64,000 nt of DNA from an uncultured Lachnospiraceae bacterium (GCA_910577045.1 CAJTLB010000012.1:1-64000), one strand, 5' to 3'; counted from the first letter of the stretch, positions 51,885 to 61,740 are shown. Program-made: numbers and translations. The notes: generated by a model from the sequence alone, not told the origin.

Positions 51885-52655
51885 ATGGCAATAGGGAGTT
51901 ATTTAAAATATGTTTATAAAAAAGGAAGTTTAAAATATTATGTTAGAGGATTATTGGGAACACCAGATTTTCATTCTCATGTACGATTGAGACCTATTTT
52001 AAAACTATGCAGACATGGATACTTTGAAAATAGAAAGATTATGGAAATTGGCTGCGGAAGTGGAATTATTGGCTTTGAGTTTTCTAAAAGAATGGGGACA
52101 CATTTTCATTATATTGGGATTGATTTAAATAAGAAGAATATTAACGAAGCAAATAAATTAAAAAGAATATTACATACGAACAATTTAGAATTTACATGTG
52201 AAGATGCGTTTGCCTATTTGGAAAAAATAAAGGAGGAAAAAATAGATATAGTGATATTGTATGATTTTTTAGAGCATATTACTATGCCAGAAAAATTTAT
52301 AAAAGAATTGAACGAAAAGCTAGATAATCCCAATTTAATATATGTTATCTCTGTTCCAACTCACAAGTATCCAAAGGTATTTGGCAGAGAGTTCCATAAA
52401 AAAGTGGGGCATGTAGTAGAAGGATATAATTTAGCAGAATTGGAAAAGTTATTTTCTAAGATAGGAAAACAACCGTCAAGAGTTTCTTATAATACAGGCA
52501 TATGGGGAAATATAGGAGCAAATATTTTTTATGATATGGGAAAAACGTTGCCGATAGTGGTAAGAGAAATAATAATTAAGCCATTTTTACTATTTGATAT
52601 GAATGGAAAAAAAGTTTCTTCTTCTTTATTTGCTGTATTTGGTGAGGAAAAATGA
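51885..52655 (+). CDS. class I SAM-dependent methyltransferase
   Basis: 256 aa. Motif I is IMEIGCGSGIIGFEFS; the acidic loop is YIGIDLNKKNINEA; motif IV-like is DIVILYDFLEHITMPEKF. It probably methylates a sugar of the operon B glycan or its lipid intermediate (inference from position at the operon end). AAAGGAGATAAAGG precedes the ATG. Confidence 0.8.
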   Translation: MAIGSYLKYVYKKGSLKYYVRGLLGTPDFHSHVRLRPILKLCRHGYFENRKIMEIGCGSGIIGFEFSKRMGTHFHYIGIDLNKKNINEANKLKRILHTNNLEFTCEDAFAYLEKIKEEKIDIVILYDFLEHITMPEKFIKELNEKLDNPNLIYVISVPTHKYPKVFGREFHKKVGHVVEGYNLAELEKLFSKIGKQPSRVSYNTGIWGNIGANIFYDMGKTLPIVVREIIIKPFLLFDMNGKKVSSSLFAVFGEEK

Positions 52656-52710
52656 GAGGAGTAAAATTTGTTATGTAATCTTGTAAATATAATAGTAATT
52701 GTAGAATATC

Positions 52711-52739
52711 TTGTGAAATCCCTATCTTCATGTTATAAT
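52711..52739 (+). promoter_or_regulatory. promoter of the GH51-GH43 pair
   Basis: TTGTGA (52711-52716), a 17-nt spacer and TATAAT (52734-52739), with TGT just before the -10. Transcription would start near 52746, supporting the translation start at 52769 over 52742. Confidence 0.7.
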
Positions 52740-52768
52740 AAATGAAAACAAGAAAACGGAGGTTAGCC

Positions 52769-54253
52769 ATGGCGAAGTTATATATTAACCCAAATATAAA
52801 AAAGGGGACAATCCACAAGGAATTATATGGGCATTTTTCGGAGCATCTTGGACGGTGCATTTATGAGGGGATTTATGTAGGGGAGGATTCCAAAATTCCT
52901 AATACAAATGGGATGCGCACAGATGTAGTAACAGCATTAAAAAAGATGCAGATACCTGTTTTGCGTTGGCCGGGAGGTTGTTTTGCAGATGAATACCACT
53001 GGAAAGATGGGATTGGGCCAAAAAAAAATAGAAAGAAAATGGTAAATACCCATTGGGGCGGCGTAGTAGAGGACAATAGTTTTGGTACCCATGAATTTAT
53101 GGAGCTGTGTAAGCAACTTGGCTGTGAGCCTTATATTAATGCAAATTTGGGAAGCGGGACAGTACAAGAAATGTCTGAATGGGTAGAATATATGACGTTT
53201 GATGGGCTTTCCCCAATGGCTACGCTTCGTGAGGAGAATGGGCAGAAAGAGCCATGGAAAGTAAAATTTTTTGGTGTTGGGAATGAAAATTGGGGCTGTG
53301 GCGGAAATATGCGTCCAGAATATTATTCAGATGAATATAGGAGATATAGTACATATTGTAGGAATTATGGGGAAAACCGTTTATTTAAAATTGCCTGCGG
53401 GGCAAATGCCGCAGATTATAACTGGACAGAACAAGTAATGAAAATTGCGCATCCTTATATGGATGGACTTTCTTTACATTATTATACTATTCCTACTGGA
53501 AATTGGGGAAATAAAGGAAGTGCTACATGTTTTGATGAAAAAGATTGGTACAAAACTTTAAAACAAACATTGTTTATGGATGAATTAGTAACAAATAATG
53601 ACAATATTATGAGTAAATACGATCCAAAGAAACGGATTGGGTTAATGGTAGATGAATGGGGAACTTGGTATAATGTAGAAGAAGGGACAAACCCAGGATT
53701 TTTATACCAACAAAATACAATGCGGGATGCGTTGGTTGCAGGCATTAACTTAAATATTTTCAATAAACATTGTGACAGAGTGCGCATGGCAAATATTGCC
53801 CAGCTTGTCAATGTGCTTCAAGCTGTTATTTTAACAGAAGGGGAAAAGATGTTATTGACCCCTACCTATTATGTATTCTGTATGTATAAAGAGCATCAAG
53901 GTGCAAAGTTATTAGAAAGTTGTATTACAACAGAAAAGATTGGTTTAGAAAAAGAAAATATGGTGCCAAATTTAAATGAATCAGTATCTATAGATAAAGA
54001 GGGAAAAATACATATTACCATTACAAACTTATCTTTAACAGAAGATTACCAAATAGACACTATATTAACAGAAGCAAAGGCAAAAAGCGTTTCTGGCACA
54101 GTCCTAACAGGTGATATGGCTGCACATAATACATTTGACAACCCAAATAAAGTATATAGTACAGAATTTACAGAGGCTGCTATTACAGATACAGGGATTT
54201 CTTTTACAATCCCAGCACATTCTGTATTAGCGTTGGAGGTTTGTTTGGCATAA
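52769..54253 (+). CDS. abfA: alpha-L-arabinofuranosidase, GH51
   Basis: About 494 aa, with GGAGG upstream of the ATG. GH51 features: YGHFSEHLGRCIYEGIYVG, PVLRWPGGCFADEYHW, VKFFGVGNENWGCGGNMRPEYY with the acid/base Glu, and IGLMVDEWGTWYNVE with the nucleophile Glu; a C-terminal beta domain ends SFTIPAHSVLALEV. No signal peptide, so it acts in the cytoplasm on imported arabino-oligosaccharides. It ends directly at the next gene. Confidence 0.94.
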   Translation: MAKLYINPNIKKGTIHKELYGHFSEHLGRCIYEGIYVGEDSKIPNTNGMRTDVVTALKKMQIPVLRWPGGCFADEYHWKDGIGPKKNRKKMVNTHWGGVVEDNSFGTHEFMELCKQLGCEPYINANLGSGTVQEMSEWVEYMTFDGLSPMATLREENGQKEPWKVKFFGVGNENWGCGGNMRPEYYSDEYRRYSTYCRNYGENRLFKIACGANAADYNWTEQVMKIAHPYMDGLSLHYYTIPTGNWGNKGSATCFDEKDWYKTLKQTLFMDELVTNNDNIMSKYDPKKRIGLMVDEWGTWYNVEEGTNPGFLYQQNTMRDALVAGINLNIFNKHCDRVRMANIAQLVNVLQAVILTEGEKMLLTPTYYVFCMYKEHQGAKLLESCITTEKIGLEKENMVPNLNESVSIDKEGKIHITITNLSLTEDYQIDTILTEAKAKSVSGTVLTGDMAAHNTFDNPNKVYSTEFTEAAITDTGISFTIPAHSVLALEVCLA

Positions 54254-55228
54254 ATGGAAGAAAGAATGAATGGAAGCTTAAATCAATATAATACACCATG
54301 GATTGTTAGAAGGGCAGATCCATATATATGCCGCCATACAGATGGAAGTTATTATTTTATGGCTACTGTGCCAGAATATGATAAAATTGTCCTGCGTAAA
54401 TCAAACTCTTTGGATGGGCTTTTATATGCAGAAGAAAAGGTAATTTGGCAAAAACATAGTACAGGGAAAATGGGGGCCCATATTTGGGCACCAGAATTAC
54501 ATTATTTAGATGGGGCATGGTATGTTTATTTTGCCGCTGGCGATGCAGAAGATATTTGGAAAATACGCCCATATGTCTTGAAATGTGAAGGGCAGGAGCC
54601 AATTACAGATGTGTTTGTAGAATTAGGGCAGATGCAGGCCGCTGATAAAGATGAGTTTTCATTTCAAAATTTTTCTTTAGATGCAACTGTTTTTGAAAGC
54701 ATAGGGAGATATTACATGGTATGGGCAGAAAAAACAGGGGTAGGCAAGGGAATGTCAAACCTCTATATTGCCGAGATGGAAAGCCCAATAAAGTTAAAAA
54801 CAGTGCAAGTGTTATTAACTACGCCAGATTATCCATGGGAAAGAGAAGGATTTTGGGTAAACGAAGGACCAGCTATATTAAAACACAATGGAAAAATATT
54901 TTTAACTTATTCTGCCAGTGCAACAGGGGCCTGTTATGCAATGGGAATGTTAAGTATAGAGGAAGGAAGCGATTTATTAGATCCAGCTTCTTGGAAAAAA
55001 GAAAGAAACCCGGTGCTGTGTTCGGACGGGCAAAAAGAAATTTATGGGCCAGGGCATAATTCTTTTGTAAAGGCAGAAAATGGAAAAGACCTTTGTATTT
55101 ACCATGCAAGGACCTATAAAGAAATCAAGGGAGATCCACTTTGTGATCCAAACCGCCATACTATGCGGATGGAAATAGAGTGGAAAAATGAGAAGCCAAT
55201 CTTTGATTTTGGAAATAATATACAGTAA
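54254..55228 (+). CDS. GH43 arabinosidase/xylosidase
   Basis: 324 aa. A five-bladed propeller enzyme: RADPYICRHTDGSYYFMATVPEYD (catalytic base Asp), HIWAPELHYLDGAWYVYFAA, FSLDATVFESIGRYYMVWAE (pKa-modulating Asp) and WVNEGPAILKHNGKIFLTYSAS (acid Glu); the metal-site YGPGHNSF is also present. The N-terminal PWIVRRADP and single-domain length fit GH43 arabinofuranosidases. It has no signal peptide and probably works with the GH51 enzyme on arabinan or arabinoxylan fragments. A second start at 54266 is possible. Confidence 0.9.
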   Translation: MEERMNGSLNQYNTPWIVRRADPYICRHTDGSYYFMATVPEYDKIVLRKSNSLDGLLYAEEKVIWQKHSTGKMGAHIWAPELHYLDGAWYVYFAAGDAEDIWKIRPYVLKCEGQEPITDVFVELGQMQAADKDEFSFQNFSLDATVFESIGRYYMVWAEKTGVGKGMSNLYIAEMESPIKLKTVQVLLTTPDYPWEREGFWVNEGPAILKHNGKIFLTYSASATGACYAMGMLSIEEGSDLLDPASWKKERNPVLCSDGQKEIYGPGHNSFVKAENGKDLCIYHARTYKEIKGDPLCDPNRHTMRMEIEWKNEKPIFDFGNNIQ

Positions 55229-55387
55229 CAAAATGGGGAAATCGGCATATATTGTATATAGGAAACGGGGAAAAGAGATTACATATGAAAATATGCAATC
55301 AGACTTTCTTTTACAAGGCAGTATCAAGAGCGAATATGCTCTCCGTTTCCCGTTGTTTAGTCGATTGCTTTATATAAAAGCTATGGG

Positions 55388-55421
55388 AAAAGGGATATCC
55401 TTTATGGGATATCCTTTTTTC
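55388..55421 (+). terminator. terminator after the GH43 gene
   Basis: AAGGGATATCC, loop TTTAT, GGGATATCCTT with one bulge, then TTTTTT. It lies 160 bp after the GH43 stop; the stretch in between shows no gene. Confidence 0.6.
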
Positions 55422-55482
55422 TTATATTTACATTTTAACCTAAAACCAATATAATATGGGAAAAGGGCATGGGGGATTATTT

Positions 55483-56181
55483 ATGGTATACCATATAGCG
55501 ATATGTGATGACAATAAAGCAGATATTCAATATATACAAAAGCTTTTACAGCAATGGGGAGAAACGAACCATCTTGTTTTAAAAATAGAGTGTTTTCCAA
55601 GCGCGGAGGCATTTTTATTTTGCTATGCAGAGGATAAAACCTTTGATATTTTATTATTAGATGTAGAGATGGGCCAGATGAATGGGGTAGAGCTTGCGCA
55701 TAAAATCCGTGAAGGGAATGATACAATACAAATTGTATTTGTTACAGGCTATACAGATTATCTTGCAGATGGGTATGATGTGGCAGCACTGCATTATTTA
55801 GTAAAGCCAGTAGAGAATAAGAAATTTTTTACCGTACTGGAACGGGCAAGGAATATGCTGCTGCGGCAGGAGCAAAAAATCCAATTATCTGTGTTAGGGG
55901 AAACCGTACAAGTGCCGTTATATGAGATAAAGTATATAGAGGTAAGGGGAAATTATGTTACAATACATGCAAAAGAAGATTTTACAGTAAAGTCTACATT
56001 AGGGGAAATAGAAAAGAGGCTAGATTCTTCTTTTTTCCGTACAGGAAGGACATATATTTTAAATCTTGGTTTTATTCGCAGGGTAAGTAAAATACAGGTA
56101 GAATTGTCAGGGGGAGAAATTATTCCTCTGCCAAGAGGGGCATATAAGGCATTAAACCAAGCAATTATATGTAAAACATAA
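55483..56181 (+). CDS. LytTR-family response regulator (AgrA-like)
   Basis: About 232 aa; the ATG at 55483 follows GGGGGA (the frame opens at 55456). Residues 1-120 are a receiver domain: IAICDDNKADI, phospho-acceptor DILLLDVEMGQMNG, FVTGYTDYLADGY and LVKPV. Residues 135-232 are a LytTR DNA-binding domain (IKYIEVRGNYVTIHAKEDFTVKSTLGEIEKRL, FFRTGRTYILNLGFIRRV). It should regulate the downstream ABC exporter genes in response to its partner kinase. Confidence 0.9.
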   Translation: MVYHIAICDDNKADIQYIQKLLQQWGETNHLVLKIECFPSAEAFLFCYAEDKTFDILLLDVEMGQMNGVELAHKIREGNDTIQIVFVTGYTDYLADGYDVAALHYLVKPVENKKFFTVLERARNMLLRQEQKIQLSVLGETVQVPLYEIKYIEVRGNYVTIHAKEDFTVKSTLGEIEKRLDSSFFRTGRTYILNLGFIRRVSKIQVELSGGEIIPLPRGAYKALNQAIICKT

Positions 56182-56212
56182 ATAGTTACTTTTTTTGGAT
56201 GGAGGAAGAAAA

Positions 56213-56875
56213 ATGTCTATTTTATCAAAATTAATTGATAAGAGGATTGCTGTATACCAACAAGAGCTTTTAAAAACACATTATGATGAAGTAGAAAATA
56301 TGTACAAGCAGATGAGAGGCTGGCGCCATGATTACCGGAACCATATCCAAACAATGAAAAGTTATGTGTCACTTGGGGATATAGAGTCAATTAAACGATA
56401 TTTAGATGAGTTAGATACGGATCTTACTACCGTAGATACAACAATTAAAACGGGCAACCGTATGACAGATGCTATTTTAAATAGTAAAATTTCATTGGCA
56501 AAATCAAAGCAGATTAAAGTAATAGCAGATGCGCATATTCCAGTAGAGCTTCATATATCAGAGATTGATTTATGTGTAATTATTGGGAATCTATTTGACA
56601 ATGCGATTGAGGCTAGTATGAAACTTCCAGAAGCAGAACGGTTAATACGGGTTTATATGGATATGAAGGGGACACAGCTTTATATTTCATTTACCAATTT
56701 TACAGCTTTTTTAAAGCAAGTGAAGATAGGAGGGCTTTATTTATCTTCAAAAGGGATAGGGCATGGGTTTGGGTTAAAACGAATTGATAATATTGTGAAA
56801 AGGCTTGGTGGTTATTTAAACTGTAATAGTGAGGATGGAGCTTTTACAACAGAAATTTTATTGCCTCAGGAATAA
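56213..56875 (+). CDS. GHKL-type sensor kinase lacking a membrane sensor domain
   Basis: About 220 aa, with GGAGGAAG before the ATG at 56213. Only the kinase core is present: MRGWRHDYRNHIQTMKSYVSLGDIESI (phospho-acceptor His), IIGNLFDNAIEASMKL (N box), and SSKGIGHGFGLKRIDNIV (G box). AgrC/VirS relatives normally have about six TM helices before this; none are here, so it is a soluble kinase or needs another sensor. Co-directional with the LytTR regulator, 31 bp apart. Confidence 0.85.
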   Translation: MSILSKLIDKRIAVYQQELLKTHYDEVENMYKQMRGWRHDYRNHIQTMKSYVSLGDIESIKRYLDELDTDLTTVDTTIKTGNRMTDAILNSKISLAKSKQIKVIADAHIPVELHISEIDLCVIIGNLFDNAIEASMKLPEAERLIRVYMDMKGTQLYISFTNFTAFLKQVKIGGLYLSSKGIGHGFGLKRIDNIVKRLGGYLNCNSEDGAFTTEILLPQE

Positions 56876-56881
56876 TAAAGG

Positions 56882-56911
56882 AAGCTGCTGCAGGAGAGTA
56901 GCAGTTTTTTT
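56882..56911 (+). terminator. terminator after the GHKL kinase
   Basis: CTGCT ... AGCAG around a 10-nt loop (GCAGGAGAGT), then seven T. It separates the kinase from the ABC exporter genes. Confidence 0.55.
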
Positions 56912-57047
56912 GTGTTATTGGCAATGGTATAGTATGGTCAGTTTATCATCCAAGAAGGACAATTTGTCATCCAGATATGTTATTTTTTTTATTTGGGATA
57001 AAATAAAGGAAGGAAGTTATAAAAAGGAAAGAAGGGCATACATAAAA

Positions 57048-58880
57048 ATGGAAAGGAAAAAGAACAAAAAGCCTCAATATAATATGTGGCAGAATACAAA
57101 ATATATGTTTCAAACGGTACATAGGTGCCGGCATTATAGTGTAATTGTAGTCTGTATATTATTGGCAGTATTCCAAGTTTGTTCCAGGCTGACAGAATTA
57201 TTTTTGTCGCCAGTTATTTTAAGCTGTGTCGAACGGGCGGTATCATTAAAGGAATTAGTGGGGACAATATTATTTTTTTCAATATTAATGTTTGTGTGGA
57301 GTGGGCTGACAGCTTATTTAAAAACAGCAAAACAGTCTGGAAGGATTTCTGTACGAAGCAAGATGATTGTAGATTTAATTTATAAGGCATGCAGCACTTC
57401 TTATCCCAACTTAGAAGACCAGGATATTATTAAGATGAAACAAAATGCACATGATGCAGTAAGTGGCAATCATAAAGGGACAGAAGCTGTTTGGGATACG
57501 TATACAATGATTATACAAAATATAGCAGGTTTTGTGATTTATTTGTTTCTTTTAACAGCCACAGACCCTATTATAATAGGGATTACTATTATCACAACAA
57601 TATTAGGCTATATGGCAAATTTGTATGTAAGAGATTGGAGGTATAACCATAAAGAAGAGGAAGCAGAGTATTTAAACCGATCTTATTATGTGCTAAGGAA
57701 GGCAGAAGAAGTAAAAATTGCAAAAGATTTGCGTATTTTTGGCATGGGAGAATGGCTGGAAGATATATATAATAATGCAATAAGGCTTTGTAGGAGATTT
57801 TTTGCAAAAGTAGAAAAAAGAAAATTGGCAGCAGATATATGGAGTGTTTTGCTTGCTTTTTTAAGGAACGGCATTGCTTATATTTATCTTCTTTCTATAA
57901 CTTTAAAACAACAACTTCCTGCATCTCAGTTTTTATTATATTTTGCAGTAGTGGGAGGATTTACCTCTTGGATTAATGGGATTTTAAGTAGTTTTGGGAA
58001 GTTATATGAACAAAGTATTGATATTTCTAAAGTAAGAGAATTTATGGATATAAAGGAACCATTTATATTTGAAAAAGGGGAAAAGGTTACGCCAGCTAGT
58101 TTTTCAGAGTATTGTTTAGAATTAAAGGATGTGTCCTTCCGCTATCCAGGGGCAGAAAAAGATACCTTACACCATATTAACCTATTAATCCAACCTGGGG
58201 AGAAACTTGCTGTAGTAGGGTTAAATGGGGCAGGAAAAACGACATTGGTAAAATTGTTATGTGGATATTATGATCCAACAGAAGGGCAGGTACTTTTAAA
58301 TGGAAGGGATATCAGGCAGTTTAATAGAAAGGATTATTATACCTTATTTTCAGCCGTATTCCAAGAATTTTCGGTATTGGAAGTGCAGTTATCAGAAAAT
58401 ATTACACAATCCTATCAAAATATGGATATGGAACTTGTAAAGGAATGTGTAGAAAAAGCTGGGCTGAAAGAAAAAATAGAAAGCTTGCCCCAAAAATACC
58501 AAACACATCTTGGCAAGAAGATATTTGAAGATGGCATAGAATTGTCAGGCGGTGAGATGCAGCGCCTTATGTTAGCCCGTGCCTTGTATAAAAATGCCCC
58601 TATTTTAGTTTTGGATGAACCAACGGCAGCACTTGATCCTTTAGCAGAACATGATATATACCAAAAATACCATACAATGATGAAAGGGCGGACAAGTATA
58701 TATATTAGCCATCGTTTGGCTTCTACCCGTTTTTGTGACCGTATTATTTATTTAAAAAATGGGAGGATAGAAGAGTCGGGGACACATAAAGAGTTATTAG
58801 ATTTTGGGGGAGAATATGCAGAAATGTTCCAGGTACAAAGTAAATACTATAAGGAGGAGAATTATGGGACAGAAGGATAG
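57048..58880 (+). CDS. ABC exporter half-transporter 1 (TM + ATPase)
   Basis: About 610 aa from the ATG at 57048. The frame is open to 56829 but that start lies inside the kinase gene. Six TM helices (VIVVCILLAVFQVCSRLTELFL onward) are followed by an ATPase domain: Walker A VVGLNGAGKTTLVKLL, Q loop FQEFSVLEVQLSENI, signature ELSGGEMQRLMLARAL, Walker B PILVLDEPTAALD, switch YISHRLAS. The next gene encodes its likely heterodimer partner. Possible substrates are peptides or antimicrobial compounds, given the linked LytTR system (inference). Confidence 0.88.
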   Translation: MERKKNKKPQYNMWQNTKYMFQTVHRCRHYSVIVVCILLAVFQVCSRLTELFLSPVILSCVERAVSLKELVGTILFFSILMFVWSGLTAYLKTAKQSGRISVRSKMIVDLIYKACSTSYPNLEDQDIIKMKQNAHDAVSGNHKGTEAVWDTYTMIIQNIAGFVIYLFLLTATDPIIIGITIITTILGYMANLYVRDWRYNHKEEEAEYLNRSYYVLRKAEEVKIAKDLRIFGMGEWLEDIYNNAIRLCRRFFAKVEKRKLAADIWSVLLAFLRNGIAYIYLLSITLKQQLPASQFLLYFAVVGGFTSWINGILSSFGKLYEQSIDISKVREFMDIKEPFIFEKGEKVTPASFSEYCLELKDVSFRYPGAEKDTLHHINLLIQPGEKLAVVGLNGAGKTTLVKLLCGYYDPTEGQVLLNGRDIRQFNRKDYYTLFSAVFQEFSVLEVQLSENITQSYQNMDMELVKECVEKAGLKEKIESLPQKYQTHLGKKIFEDGIELSGGEMQRLMLARALYKNAPILVLDEPTAALDPLAEHDIYQKYHTMMKGRTSIYISHRLASTRFCDRIIYLKNGRIEESGTHKELLDFGGEYAEMFQVQSKYYKEENYGTEG

Positions 58881-60726
58881 GGTAACATGGAGGGAAGCCA
58901 TTCTGCTTCATAAGAGAGGGTTTCAGTTGTATAGTAAACAATGTCCAAAAGCATTTCTTTCATTAGGGATGTTTGCTGTAATAAAAGCGTTATCACCATA
59001 TCTTTCTATCTATCTTTCTGCACTGTTAGTGAATGAATTAGCAGGTAGGCGGGATATAAGCCGTATTGTGTTTCTTACGACAGTTACCATTTTGTCTACA
59101 TTTGGGATAGGATTGCTGACAGAAGGAATCAAACATTGGAAGGAATATGAAAATGTATTACGTTGGCAGGCAAAGGATAAAATCTTTATTAATAAAATGA
59201 TGGAAATGGATTTTGCGGATATAGATAAAGCAAAAACCCATGAACTATATGCCCAGATAGAACAAAACCAGCAAATGGGAGGCTGGGGGCTTGCGGTTAT
59301 ACCAAAATATTTTGAGACAGGCTTAAGTGCCGTGCTTAGTATTTTAGGAGCCATCTTTTTAACAGTAGGGATGTTTTTAAAAAAGGTGGAAGATCCAAAA
59401 TGGGCGATAGTAAACCATCCCATTTTTATTGTTATAATTGTTGCTGCAATGTTTGGCACTACGGCGTTATCAGCGTTTTTATCTACAAAATCAAATGAGT
59501 ATTATTCCAATTTTGCAAAAGAGGGGAGGTTTGGCAATAATATTTTTAGTTTTTTTGGACGTGCAGTTACAGATAAAAGACGTGCAATAGATATGCGGAT
59601 GTACAATCAGCAGGATATTTGCAAATATTATTTTACTACTTATAATGTGTTTGGTATAGGCGCAAAAATGAGTAAAATGGCATGGGGGATTTGTGGAATA
59701 TTAAATGCGTTATCTTCTGCAGTATCCTTTATCTTTCAGTGTTTTATTTATATATTTGTTTGCTTAAAAGCATGGGCAGGTGCCTTTGGGGTAGGTTCTG
59801 TTACACAATATATTGGTGCGGTAACTGCCTTATTTCTTGCCGTGGAAAATTTATTGCAGATAATGGGGTATATGAAAAATAATACAAAATTTTTAAAGAC
59901 GGTATTTGAATTTTTGGATATACCAAATCAAATGTACCAGGGGAGTTTAACAATAGAGAAGCGATCAGATTATAAATATGAAATAGAATTTCGTAATGTG
60001 TCTTTTTGTTATCCAGGTTCTGGGATATGGGCATTAAAAAATGTAAACTTGGTTTTCCAGATAGGGGAAAGGCTTGCTATTGTAGGAGAAAATGGTTCAG
60101 GAAAGACAACCTTTATAAAGTTGCTTTGTAGGCTTTATGATCCGCAAGAAGGGCAGATTTTATTAAATGGCATTGATATCCGAAAGTATAATTATAAAGA
60201 ATATATATCAATATTTTCTGTAGTATTCCAGGATTTTCAATTATTATCAGCTAGTTTAGGGGAAAATATAGCGGCAGGGGCATATTATAATAAAGAGATG
60301 GCAGAAAAATGCCTTAGGAATGCAGGTTTTGAAGAACGGTTAAAACAAATGCCAAATGGCCTTGCAACCAATATTTATAAAGAATTTGACCAAAAGGGTG
60401 TAGAAATATCCGGTGGGGAGGCACAAAAAATTGCACTTGCCCGCGCTTTGTATAAAGATGCCCCATTTATTATATTAGATGAACCAACTGCCGCCTTAGA
60501 TCCAGTGGCGGAACAAGAAGTATATGAAAAATTTAATGAAATAACAGGGGATAAAACAGCAATATATATTAGCCATCGTTTATCGTCTTGTAAGTTTTGT
60601 GATAAAATTGCTGTTTTTCATAAAGGGAGTATTGTGGAGTATGGGAGCCATCAAGAATTAGTAAGGAACAAAGAAAGTAAATATTATCAATTGTGGTCTG
60701 CACAGGCACAATATTATACCAATTAA
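58864..60726 (+). CDS. ABC exporter half-transporter 2 (TM + ATPase)
   Basis: About 620 aa from the ATG at 58864, after AAGGAGG; overlaps the first half-transporter by 17 bp. Six TM helices, then Walker A VGENGSGKTTFIKLL, Q loop FQDFQLLSASLGENI, signature EISGGEAQKIALARAL, Walker B PFIILDEPTAALD, switch YISHRLSS. Both ATP sites look functional. Tight overlap indicates equimolar production as a heterodimer. Confidence 0.88.
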   Translation: MGQKDRVTWREAILLHKRGFQLYSKQCPKAFLSLGMFAVIKALSPYLSIYLSALLVNELAGRRDISRIVFLTTVTILSTFGIGLLTEGIKHWKEYENVLRWQAKDKIFINKMMEMDFADIDKAKTHELYAQIEQNQQMGGWGLAVIPKYFETGLSAVLSILGAIFLTVGMFLKKVEDPKWAIVNHPIFIVIIVAAMFGTTALSAFLSTKSNEYYSNFAKEGRFGNNIFSFFGRAVTDKRRAIDMRMYNQQDICKYYFTTYNVFGIGAKMSKMAWGICGILNALSSAVSFIFQCFIYIFVCLKAWAGAFGVGSVTQYIGAVTALFLAVENLLQIMGYMKNNTKFLKTVFEFLDIPNQMYQGSLTIEKRSDYKYEIEFRNVSFCYPGSGIWALKNVNLVFQIGERLAIVGENGSGKTTFIKLLCRLYDPQEGQILLNGIDIRKYNYKEYISIFSVVFQDFQLLSASLGENIAAGAYYNKEMAEKCLRNAGFEERLKQMPNGLATNIYKEFDQKGVEISGGEAQKIALARALYKDAPFIILDEPTAALDPVAEQEVYEKFNEITGDKTAIYISHRLSSCKFCDKIAVFHKGSIVEYGSHQELVRNKESKYYQLWSAQAQYYTN

Positions 60727-60730
60727 AAGA

Positions 60731-60813
60731 AGCTGTTGCAAAATAAAATATTTATACAATATAGTAAATATTCTATGCTCTATATGGTATCAAGTTATTA
60801 TTTTGCAACAGCT
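60731..60813. terminator. long inverted repeat with 16-bp arms between convergent genes
   Basis: AGCTGTTGCAAAATAA (60731-60746) and its exact reverse complement (60798-60813) enclose 51 nt of AT-rich sequence, followed by CTTTTTG and preceded by AAAAGA. It can act as a terminator in both directions, or be a small MITE-like insertion. Confidence 0.6.
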
Positions 60814-60837
60814 CTTTTTGTAGGTTATTATTAGAGA

Positions 60838-61740
60838 TTACATGAAGATAACCAAAATAAACATAATAATGCAGGAAATAAAATATAATATCATGCCAAT
60901 ATTTAGATAGTAGGTTTTAAAACGCTCGAAGCCTTTTAACTGGAATTCGCCTTCTTCTAATACAACCCGTTTTGCGTTAAGTATAGCAAGGATAATGCCA
61001 GCAATTAAAAAGACCCAGACTAATAAACCTGCAATTAGGACAAAGGCAATATTAGAGCTATTAGCAAGAAGGGGCATAATAGCGGAGCCAAATAAGTTGA
61101 CTAATATATGCAATGCTATGCTGTAACGGATATCATTGGTACGGATTACGATATAGGCAAAAATCATGCCTAAAACAAGCGCGTATAATGCTTGGGAAAG
61201 ATTGCCATGGAATAAGGAAAAAGCAAGGGCACTAACCCAAATAGCAGATTTATCCCCATAAGGGCGCAAACGGTCTAATAGTAATTTGCGGAAAATGATT
61301 TCTTCAATAATAGGGGCAGAAATAGCTACAACAAAGATCTGTAAAGGAAGATTTTGGTTTGCCAGTACAGCATCTAAAGGATTGCCTACAGGAGAATGTT
61401 TTAGTAACCCAATAAGGAAGTTAATTCCTATACTTACAAAATTAAACAGGTAAGTTGCCCCCATACAAATAATAAATATTTTAATAAAAGCCCCAACGGA
61501 TAATTTACTTTTTTCTTTTATAGGAAGAGGTTCTTTTGGCTTCATTAAAATATAATAAAGTGAAAGCCCACATACGTGCATAGTAATAAAGACGAGTGCC
61601 ATAGAAAACCAAGAACTCTCTAAAAGCCCTGGCGAGAGAAGCGTGGCTAAAAGAGTAATGCCAATTTGCAAGGCATTCACTACAACTATTACAAGAAATA
61701 GGCAAAGCCCCATATAAGAAAAATTCTTTTTATGTTCCAT
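60838..61740 (-). CDS. CPBP-family intramembrane metalloprotease
   Basis: 300 aa with about eight TM helices. The three CPBP motifs are present: APIIEEIIFRKLLL (EExxxR), FSLFHGNLSQ (FxxxH) and SIALHILVNLFG (HxxxN). Homologues process membrane peptides, prenylated proteins or bacteriocin precursors, or give bacteriocin immunity. It is convergent with the ABC exporter pair, so a shared peptide role is possible but unproven. AAGGAATT precedes the ATG. Confidence 0.87.
   Translation of the reverse strand: MEHKKNFSYMGLCLFLVIVVVNALQIGITLLATLLSPGLLESSWFSMALVFITMHVCGLSLYYILMKPKEPLPIKEKSKLSVGAFIKIFIICMGATYLFNFVSIGINFLIGLLKHSPVGNPLDAVLANQNLPLQIFVVAISAPIIEEIIFRKLLLDRLRPYGDKSAIWVSALAFSLFHGNLSQALYALVLGMIFAYIVIRTNDIRYSIALHILVNLFGSAIMPLLANSSNIAFVLIAGLLVWVFLIAGIILAILNAKRVVLEEGEFQLKGFERFKTYYLNIGMILYFISCIIMFILVIFM

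Noticed and set aside
60731..60813. MITE with target-site duplication
   Set aside because: The 16-bp inverted arms are clear, but I see no flanking direct repeat and no second copy; a terminator with a long loop is sufficient.
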